NCBI GenBank assembly: GCA_023091665.1
Contig: JALJCQ010000053.1
Coordinates: forward strand, 1 to 20,565
Length of the DNA: 20,565 bases
Reading direction: 5' to 3'
Source of the DNA: Pythium myriotylum
Lineage: Eukaryota > Oomycota > Peronosporomycetes > Pythiales > Pythiaceae
Shown: positions 11,820-20,565 of the stretch, piece by piece
Position numbering within the stretch: position 1 is the stretch's first letter
Layout: every line of letters begins with the position of its first letter
Notes under the pieces: generated by a model
Seen by the model: the letters and a program-made list of their open reading frames with translations, nothing else
What the model was told of the DNA's origin: nothing
Databases searched by the model: none
Position numbers and translations under genes: made by a program

Positions 11820-14800
11820 CTAAACCCTACCAGACACACCGGGTATCCACAAGGTTTTGCGCGCGGACGACCAGTTCCAAGTGCACGCCCACCAAACTTG
11901 GCACACGTCATCTCCCACCGATTCCACGCATTGTGATCGGCGTCGACAATCAAGATTTCCACCACGTGACCCCACAACAGCCTTCGTCATTTGTGACCGA
12001 GGCTCGCCAGACTGTGTCTCATCCCACACAAAAGTGTCTACCACACTCAATTCGCACCCCGCACGCCTCCCACTTGGTACACACACGCCCACACACACCA
12101 CACGCATGTTGCCATCGTGCGCGCGTGTCTTTTCGGTCGTTCCGTAGCCTCCAACAGCTCTTTTGTGTCTCCACGGACTCGGACTAAACCCTACCAGACA
12201 CACCGGGTATCCACAAGGTTTTGCGCGCGGACGACCAGTTCCAAGTGCACGCCCACCAAACTTGGCACACGTCATCTCCCACCGATTCCACGCATTGTGA
12301 TCGGCGTCGACAATCAAGATTTCCACCACGTGACCCCACAACAGCCTTCGTCATTTGTGACCGAGGCTCGCCAGACTGTGTCTCATCCCACACAAAAGTG
12401 TCTACCACACTCAATTCGCACCCCGCACGCCTCCCACTTGGTACACACACGCCCACACACACCACACGCATGTTGCCATCGTGCGCGCGTGTCTTTTCGG
12501 TCGTTCCGTAGCCTCCAACAGCTCTTTTGTGTCTCCACGGACTCGGACTAAACCCTACCAGACACACCGGGTATCCACAAGGTTTTGCGCGCGGACGACC
12601 AGTTCCAAGTGCACGCCCACCAAACTTGGCACACGTCATCTCCCACCGATTCCACGCATTGTGATCGGCGTCGACAATCAAGATTTCCACCACGTGACCC
12701 CACAACAGCCTTCGTCATTTGTGACCGAGGCTCGCCAGACTGTGTCTCATCCCACACAAAAGTGTCTACCACACTCAATTCGCACCCCGCACGCCTCCCA
12801 CTTGGTACACACACGCCCACACACACCACACGCATGTTGCCATCGTGCGCGCGTGTCTTTTCGGTCGTTCCGTAGCCTCCAACAGCTCTTTTGTGTCTCC
12901 ACGGACTCGGACTAAACCCTACCAGACACACCGGGTATCCACAAGGTTTTGCGCGCGGACGACCAGTTCCAAGTGCACGCCCACCAAACTTGGCACACGT
13001 CATCTCCCACCGATTCCACGCATTGTGATCGGCGTCGACAATCAAGATTTCCACCACGTGACCCCACAACAGCCTTCGTCATTTGTGACCGAGGCTCGCC
13101 AGACTGTGTCTCATCCCACACAAAAGTGTCTACCACACTCAATTCGCACCCCGCACGCCTCCCACTTGGTACACACACGCCCACACACACCACACGCATG
13201 TTGCCATCGTGCGCGCGTGTCTTTTCGGTCGTTCCGTAGCCTCCAACAGCTCTTTTGTGTCTCCACGGACTCGGACTAAACCCTACCAGACACACCGGGT
13301 ATCCACAAGGTTTTGCGCGCGGACGACCAGTTCCAAGTGCACGCCCACCAAACTTGGCACACGTCATCTCCCACCGATTCCACGCATTGTGATCGGCGTC
13401 GACAATCAAGATTTCCACCACGTGACCCCACAACAGCCTTCGTCATTTGTGACCGAGGCTCGCCAGACTGTGTCTCATCCCACACAAAAGTGTCTACCAC
13501 ACTCAATTCGCACCCCGCACGCCTCCCACTTGGTACACACACGCCCACACACACCACACGCATGTTGCCATCGTGCGCGCGTGTCTTTTCGGTCGTTCCG
13601 TAGCCTCCAACAGCTCTTTTGTGTCTCCACGGACTCGGACTAAACCCTACCAGACACACCGGGTATCCACAAGGTTTTGCGCGCGGACGACCAGTTCCAA
13701 GTGCACGCCCACCAAACTTGGCACACGTCATCTCCCACCGATTCCACGCATTGTGATCGGCGTCGACAATCAAGATTTCCACCACGTGACCCCACAACAG
13801 CCTTCGTCATTTGTGACCGAGGCTCGCCAGACTGTGTCTCATCCCACACAAAAGTGTCTACCACACTCAATTCGCACCCCGCACGCCTCCCACTTGGTAC
13901 ACACACGCCCACACACACCACACGCATGTTGCCATCGTGCGCGCGTGTCTTTTCGGTCGTTCCGTAGCCTCCAACAGCTCTTTTGTGTCTCCACGGACTC
14001 GGACTAAACCCTACCAGACACACCGGGTATCCACAAGGTTTTGCGCGCGGACGACCAGTTCCAAGTGCACGCCCACCAAACTTGGCACACGTCATCTCCC
14101 ACCGATTCCACGCATTGTGATCGGCGTCGACAATCAAGATTTCCACCACGTGACCCCACAACAGCCTTCGTCATTTGTGACCGAGGCTCGCCAGACTGTG
14201 TCTCATCCCACACAAAAGTGTCTACCACACTCAATTCGCACCCCGCACGCCTCCCACTTGGTACACACACGCCCACACACACCACACGCATGTTGCCATC
14301 GTGCGCGCGTGTCTTTTCGGTCGTTCCGTAGCCTCCAACAGCTCTTTTGTGTCTCCACGGACTCGGACTAAACCCTACCAGACACACCGGGTATCCACAA
14401 GGTTTTGCGCGCGGACGACCAGTTCCAAGTGCACGCCCACCAAACTTGGCACACGTCATCTCCCACCGATTCCACGCATTGTGATCGGCGTCGACAATCA
14501 AGATTTCCACCACGTGACCCCACAACAGCCTTCGTCATTTGTGACCGAGGCTCGCCAGACTGTGTCTCATCCCACACAAAAGTGTCTACCACACTCAATT
14601 CGCACCCCGCACGCCTCCCACTTGGTACACACACGCCCACACACACCACACGCATGTTGCCATCGTGCGCGCGTGTCTTTTCGGTCGTTCCGTAGCCTCC
14701 AACAGCTCTTTTGTGTCTCCACGGACTCGGACTAAACCCTACCAGACACACCGGGTATCCACAAGGTTTTGCGCGCGGACGACCAGTTCCAAGTGCACGC

Positions 14801-15095
14801 CCACCAAACTTGGCACACGTCATCTCCCACCGATTCCACGCATTGTGATTGGCGTCGACAATCAAGATTTCCACCACGTGACCCCACAACAGCCTTCGTC
14901 ATTTGTGACCGAGGCTCGCCAGACTGTGTCTCATCCCACACAAAAGTGTCTACCACACTCAATTCGCACCCCGCACGCCTCCCACTTGGTACACACACGC
15001 CCACACACACCACACGCATGTTGCCATCGTGCGCGCGTGTCTTTTCGGTCGTTCCGTAGCCTCCAACAGCTCTTTTGTGTCTCCACGGACTCGGA

Positions 15096-18000
15096 CTAAA
15101 CCCTACCAGACACACGGGTATCCACAAGGTTTTGCGCGCGGACGACCAGTTCCAAGTGCACGCCCACCAAACTTGGCACACGTCATCTCCACGATTCCAG
15201 CATTGTGATCGGCGTCGACAATCAAGATTTCCACCACGTGACCCCACAACAGCCTTCGTCATTTGTGACCGAGGCTCGCCAGACTGTGTCTCATCCCACA
15301 CAAAAGTGTCTACCACACTCAATTCGCACCCCGCACGCCTCCCACTTGGTACACACACGCCACACACACCACACCGCTGTTGCCATCGTGCGCGCGTGTC
15401 TTTTCGGTCGTTCCGTAGCCTCCAACAGCTCTTTTGTGTCTCCACGGACTCGGACTAAACCCTACCAGACACACCGGGTATCCACAAGGTTTTGCGCGCG
15501 GACGACCAGTTCCAAGTGCACGCCCACCAAACTTGGCACACGTACATCTCCCACCGATTCACGCATTGTGATTGGCGTCGACAATCAAGATTTCCACCAC
15601 GTGACCCCACAACAGCCTTCGTCATTTGTGACCGAGGCTCGCCAGACTGTGTCTCATCCCACACAAAAGTGTCTACCACACTCAATTCGCACCCCGCACG
15701 CCTCCCACTTGGTACACACACGCCCACACACACACACGCATGTTGCCATCGTGCGCGCGTGTCTTTTCGGTCGTTCCGTAGCCTCCAACAGCTCTTTTGT
15801 GTCTCCACGGACTCGGACTAAACCCTACCAGACACACCGGGTATCCACAAGGTTTTGCGCGCGGACGACCAAGTTCCAAGTGCACGCCCACCAAACTTGG
15901 CACACGTCATCTCCCACCGATTCCACGCATTGTGATTGGCGTCGACAATCAAGATTTCCACCACGTGACCCCACAACAGCCTTCGTCATTTGTGACCGAG
16001 GCTCGCCAGACTGTGTCTCATCCCACACAAAAGTGTCTACCACACTCAATTCGCACCCCGCACGCCTCCCACTTGGTACACACACGCCCACACACACCAC
16101 ACGCATGTTGCCATCGTGCGCGCGTGTCTTTTCGGTCGTTCCGTAGCCTCCAACAGCTCTTTTGTGTCTCCACGGACTCGGACTAAACCCTACCAGACAC
16201 ACGGGTATCCACAAGGTTTTGCGCGCGGACGACCAGTTCCAAGTGCACGCCCACCAAACTTGGCACACGTCATCTCCCACCGATTCCACGCATTGTGATC
16301 GGCGTCGACAATCAAGATTTCCACCACGTGACCCACAACAGCCTTCGTCATTTGTGACCGAGGCTCGCCAGACTGTGTCTCATCCCACAAAAAGTGTCTA
16401 CCACACTCAATTCGCACCCCGCACGCCTCCCACTTGGACACACACGCCCACACACACCACACGCATGTTGCCATCGTGCGCGCGTGTCTTTTCGGTCGTT
16501 CCGTAGCCTCCAACAGCTCTTTTGTGTCTCCACGGACTCGGACTAAACCTACCAGACACACCGGGTATCCACAAGGTTTTGCGCGCGGACGACCAGTTTC
16601 CAAGTGCACGCCCACCAAACTTGGCACACGTCATCTCCCACCGATTCCACGCATTGTGATCGGCGTCGACAATCAAGATTTCCACCACGTGACCCCACAA
16701 CAGCCTTCGTCATTTGTGACCGAGGCTCGCCAGACTGTGTCTCATCCCACACAAAAGTGTCTACCACACTCAATTCGCACCCCGCACGCCTCCCACTTGG
16801 TACACCACGCCCACACACACCACACGCATGTTGCCATCGTGCGCGCGTGTCTTTTCGGTCGTTCCGTAGCCTCCAACAGCTCTTTTGTGTCTCCACGGAC
16901 TCGGACTAAACCCTACCAGACACACCGGGTATCCACAAGGTTTTGCGCGCGGACGACCAGTTCCAAGTGCACGCCCACCAAACTTGGCACACGTCATCTC
17001 CCACCGATTCCACGCATTGTGATCGGCGTCGACAATCAAGATTTCCACCACGTGACCCACAACAGCCTTCGTCATTTGTGACCGAGGCTCGCAGACTGTG
17101 TCTCATCCCACACAAAAGTGTCTACCACACTCAATTCGCACCCCGCACGCCTCCCACTTGGTACACACACGCCCACACACACCACACGCATGTTGCCATC
17201 GTGCGCGCGTGTCTTTTCGGTCGTTCCGTAGCCTCCAACAGCTCTTTTGTGTCTCCACGGACTCGGACTAAACCCTACCAGACACACCGGGTATCCACAA
17301 GGTTTTGCGCGCGGACGACCAGTTCCAAGTGCACGCCCACCAAACTTGGCACACGTCATCTCCCACCGATTCCACGCATTGTGATCGGCGTCGACAATCA
17401 AGATTTCCACCACGTGACCCCACAACAGCCTTCGTCATTTGTGACCGAGGCTCGCCAGACTGTGTCTCATCCCACACAAAAGTGTCTACCACACTCAATT
17501 CGCACCCCGCACGCCTCCCACTTGGTACACACACGCCCACACACACCACACGCATGTTGCCATCGTGCGCGCGTGTCTTTTCGGTCGTTCCGTAGCCTCC
17601 AACAGCTCTTTTGTGTCTCCACGGACTCGGACTAAACCCTACCAGACACACCGGTATCCACAAGGTTTTGCGCGCGGACGACCAGTTCCAAGTGCACGCC
17701 CACCAAACTTGGCACACGTCATCTCCCACCGATTCCACGCATTGTGATCGGCGTCGACAATCAAGATTTCCACCACGTGACCCCACAACAGCCTTCGTCA
17801 TTTGTGACCGAGGCTCGCCAGACTGTGTCTCATCCCACACAAAAGTGTCTACCACACTCAATTCGCACCCCGCACGCCTCCCACTTGGTACACACACGCC
17901 CACACACACCACACGCATGTTGCCATCGTGCGCGCGTGTCTTTTCGGTCGTTCCGTAGCCTCCAACAGCTCTTTTGTGTCTCCACGGACTCGGACTAAAC

Positions 18001-20534
18001 CCTACCAGACACACCGGGTATCCACAAGGTTTTGCGCGCGGACGACCAGTTCCAAGTGCACGCCCACCAAACTTGGCACACGTCATCTCCCACCGATTCA
18101 CGCATTGTGATCGGCGTCGACAATCAAGATTTCCACCACGTGACCCCACAACAGCCTTCGTCATTTGTGACCGAGGCTCGCCAGACTGTGTCTCATCCCA
18201 CACAAAAGTGTCTACCACACTCAATTCGCACCCCGCACGCCTCCACTTGGTACACACACGCCCACACACACCACACGCATGTTGCCATCGTGCGCGCGTG
18301 TCTTTTCGGTCGTTCCGTAGCCTCCAACAGCTCTTTTGTGTCTCCACGGACTCGGACTAAACCCTACCAGACACACCGGGTATCCACAAGGTTTTGCGCG
18401 CGGACGACCAGTTTCCAAGTGCACGCCCACCAAACTTGGCACACGTCATCTCCCACCGATTCCACGCATTGTGATCGGCGTCGACAATCAAGATTTCCAC
18501 CACGTGACCCCACAACAGCCTTCGTCATTTGTGACCGAGGCTCGCCAGACTGTGTCTCATCCCACACAAAAGTGTCTACCACACTCAATTCGCACCCCGC
18601 ACGCCTCCCACTTGGTACACACACGCCCACACACACCACACGCATGTTGCCATCGTGCGCGCGTGTCTTTTCGGTCGTTCCGTAGCCTCCAACAGCTCTT
18701 TTGTGTCTCCACGGACTCGGACTAAACCCTACCAGACACACCGGGTATCCACAAGGTTTTGCGCGCGGACGACCAGTTCCAAGTGCACGCCCACCAAACT
18801 TGGCACACGTCATCTCCCACCGATTCCACGCATTGTGATCGGCGTCGACAATCAAGATTTCCACCACGTGACCCCACAACAGCCTTCGTCATTTGTGACC
18901 GAGGCTCGCCAGACTGTGTCTCATCCCACACAAAAGTGTCTACCACACTCAATTCGCACCCCGCACGCCTCCCACTTGGTACACACACGCCCACACACAC
19001 CACACGCATGTTGCCATCGTGCGCGCGTGTCTTTTCGGTCGTTCCGTAGCCTCCAACAGCTCTTTTGTGTCTCCACGGACTCGGACTAAACCCTACCAGA
19101 CACACCGGGTATCCACAAGGTTTTGCGCGCGGACGACCAGTTCCAAGTGCACGCCCACCAAACTTGGCACACGTCATCTCCCACCGATCCACGCATTGTG
19201 ATCGGCGTCGACAATCAAGATTTCCACCACGTGACCCCACAACAGCCTTCGTCATTTGTGACCGAGGCTCGCCAGACTGTGTCTCATCCCACACAAAAGT
19301 GTCTACCACACTCAATTCGCACCCGCACGCCTCCCACTTGGTACACACACGCCCACACACACCACACGCATGTTGCCATCGTGCGCGCGTGTCTTTTCGG
19401 TCGTTCCGTAGCCTCCAACAGCTCTTTTGTGTCTCCACGGACTCGGACTAAACCCTACCAGACACACCGGGTATCCACAAGGTTTTGCGCGCGGACGACC
19501 AGTTCCAAGTGCACGCCCACCAAACTTGGCACACGTCATCTCCCACCGATTCCACGCATTGTGATCGGCGTCGACAATCAAGATTTCCACCACGTGACCC
19601 CACAACAGCCTTCGTCATTTGTGACCGAGGCTCGCCAGACTGTGTCTCATCCCACACAAAAGTGTCTACCACACTCAATTCGCACCCCGCACGCCTCCAC
19701 TTGGTACACACACGCCACACACACCACACGCATGTTGCCATCGTGCGCGCGTGTCTTTTCGGTCGTTCCGTAGCCTCCAACAGCTCTTTTGTGTCTCCAC
19801 GGACTCGGACTAAACCCTACCAGACACACCGGGTATCCACAGGTTTTGCGCGCGGACGACCAGTTCCAAGTGCACGCCCACCAAACTTGGCACTGTGCAT
19901 CTCCACCGATTCCACGCATTGTGATCGGCGTCGACAATCAAGATTTCCACCACGTGACCCCACAACAGCCTTCGTCATTGTGACCGAGGCTCGCCAGACT
20001 GTGTCTCATCCCACACAAAAGTGTCTACCACACTCAATTCGCACCCCGCACGCCTCCCACTTGGTACACACACGCCCACACACACCACACGCCATGTTGC
20101 CATCGTGCGCGCGTGTCTTTTCGGTCGTTCCGTAGCTCCAACAGCTCTTTTGTGTCTCCACGGACTCGGACTAAACCCTACCAGACACACCGGGTATCCA
20201 CAAGTTTTGCGCGCGGACGACCAGTTCCAAGTGCACGCCCACCAAACTTGGCACACGTCATCTCCCACCGATTCCACGCATTGTGATCGTCGACGACAAT
20301 CAAGATTTCCACCACGTACCCCACAACAAGCCGTCGTCATTTGTGACCGAGGCTCGCCAGACTTCTGTCTCATCCCACACAAAAGTGTCTACCCACACTC
20401 AATTCGCACCCCGCACGCCTCACACTTGGTACCACACACGCCCACACCACACCACACGCATGTTGCCATCGTGCGCGCGTGTCTTTTCGGTCGTTCCGTA
20501 GCCTCCACAGCTCTTTTGTGTCTCCACGACTCGA
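15096..20534 (+). repeat. Indel-bearing satellite block: 15 units of 359-365 bp
   Basis: Unit lengths in order are 359, 363, 365, 360, 363, 362, 364, 363, 362, 365, 364, 362, 362, 361 and 364. Nearly all changes are gain or loss of one base, often in a short run, such as CCC to CC, GGG to GG, TT to T or TTCC to TTTCC. Units at 17268 and 18722 look clean, while units at 19810 and 20171 are the worst, and the 364-bp length of the last is reached by many gains and losses that cancel. The T variant at unit position 119 is present in the units at 15455 and 15818 (window positions 15573 and 15937). The pattern fits poorly corrected long-read sequence at a contig end better than evolved divergence, which would include many substitutions. 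Confidence 0.9.
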
Positions 20535-20565
20535 CTAAACCCTACCAGACACCACCGGTATCCAA
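20535..20565 (+). repeat. Partial last satellite unit (unit positions 1 to about 30)
   Basis: The window ends 31 bases into another unit. The decamer CTAAACCCTA is intact, followed by one-base errors of the same type as in the preceding unit (an extra C and a missing G). The array clearly continues to the right. Confidence 0.93.

Larger units (their letters stand above)
536..15095 (+). repeat. Homogeneous satellite block: 40 units of exactly 364 bp
   Basis: Units start at 536 and every 364 bp to 14732. The spacing never changes, so there are no net indels in 14,560 bp. Translations of overlapping frames on both strands are the same from unit to unit except for the effect of one C/T site at unit position 119. 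T is found at 3202, 5750, 6114, 7570, 7934, 8662, 9026, 9754, 10846, 11210 and 14850; all other units have C. Such uniformity points to very recent amplification or strong homogenisation by unequal exchange or gene conversion. Assembly polishing with reads that map to many copies could exaggerate it. Confidence 0.95.
235..20565 (+). repeat. Subtelomeric tandem satellite array, 364-bp unit
   Basis: The whole stretch is head-to-tail copies of one 364-bp unit: a partial unit of 301 bp, 55 full units, and a 31-bp start of another. All are in the same orientation and no other sequence interrupts them. The unit is 56.6% GC with C 136 and G 70 on this strand, and it contains 30 CpG. Its length is about twice a nucleosome repeat, as is common for eukaryotic satellites (general knowledge). 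I do not recognise the family. It contains no tRNA or rRNA sequence that I recognise, no transposon ends, no poly-A and no gene. The array continues past the right edge, so its full size is unknown. Confidence 0.97.

Noticed and set aside
16543..16552. Loss of one C in the telomere-like decamer as a real variant
   Set aside because: It lies in the indel-bearing block where single-base losses are frequent, so read error is the simpler explanation.
17268..18347. Long - strand reading frame of 359 codons, and similar long frames of 215-313 codons from 15205 onward
   Set aside because: These frames arise where one-base losses or gains shift the phase or make a unit 363 bp, a multiple of three, so that the frame runs on through several units. 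The indels look like sequence error, so the frames are artefacts.
235..20565. CRISPR array
   Set aside because: The whole 364-bp period is repeated, with no unique spacers, and the sequence adjoins a eukaryotic telomere.
235..20565. rDNA, 5S gene cluster or tandem tRNA genes
   Set aside because: I see no conserved rRNA core, no 5S internal promoter boxes and no tRNA A and B box arrangement in the unit.
235..20565. Transposon-derived or LTR array
   Set aside because: There are no terminal inverted repeats, target-site duplications, poly-A tail, primer-binding site or enzyme domains in any frame.
235..20565. G-quadruplex potential within the satellite
   Set aside because: Runs of three or more C on this strand are far apart in the unit, so no canonical four-run cluster forms. 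Only the telomere tract itself has that arrangement.

Overview
The window holds no recognisable gene. It is a chromosome end, made of a terminal telomere tract (about 1-234) joined directly to a tandem satellite array (235-20565) that runs off the right edge. The telomere repeat reads CCCTAAA on the given strand from the left, so the chromosome tip is at the left and the G-rich TTTAGGG strand is the complement. This repeat type occurs in land plants, many green algae, oomycetes, dinoflagellates and related alveolates, and some apicomplexans. The window cannot decide between them, and I do not recognise the satellite family. The organism is a eukaryote.

Layout: 1-10 is a ragged end. 11-234 is about 32 telomere repeats with one irregular repeat at 31-38. 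235-535 is a first satellite unit that lacks its positions 1-63. 536-15095 holds 40 consecutive units of exactly 364 bp, with no indels and only one variable site seen (C or T at unit position 119). 15096-20534 holds 15 further units of 359-365 bp carrying many one-base indels, densest at the right edge. 20535-20565 is the start of one more unit. I number a unit from its telomere-like decamer CTAAACCCTA, so full units start at 536 + 364n for n = 0-39, and then at 15096, 15455, 15818, 16183, 16543, 16906, 17268, 17632, 17995, 18357, 18722, 19086, 19448, 19810 and 20171.

Counted by hand, the 364-bp consensus has A 82, C 136, G 70, T 76 (56.6% GC). C greatly exceeds G on the strand that also carries the C-rich telomere repeat. 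There are 30 CpG dinucleotides (about 26 expected), so CpG is not depleted. Each unit carries one telobox-like decamer, one CACGTG palindrome, one SalI-type palindrome, a CA-rich tract and a short alternating purine-pyrimidine run.

The most interesting points are the near-perfect homogeneity of 14.5 kb of array, a single-site variant whose spacing suggests a three-unit higher-order repeat at 7452-11819, a telomere-like motif in every unit, a telomere-satellite junction inside a unit rather than at that motif, and weak internal similarity suggesting the 364-bp unit is an old dimer of about 182 bp. The many open reading frames are by-products of the tandem repeat. The indels at the right edge look like uncorrected long-read error rather than biology.
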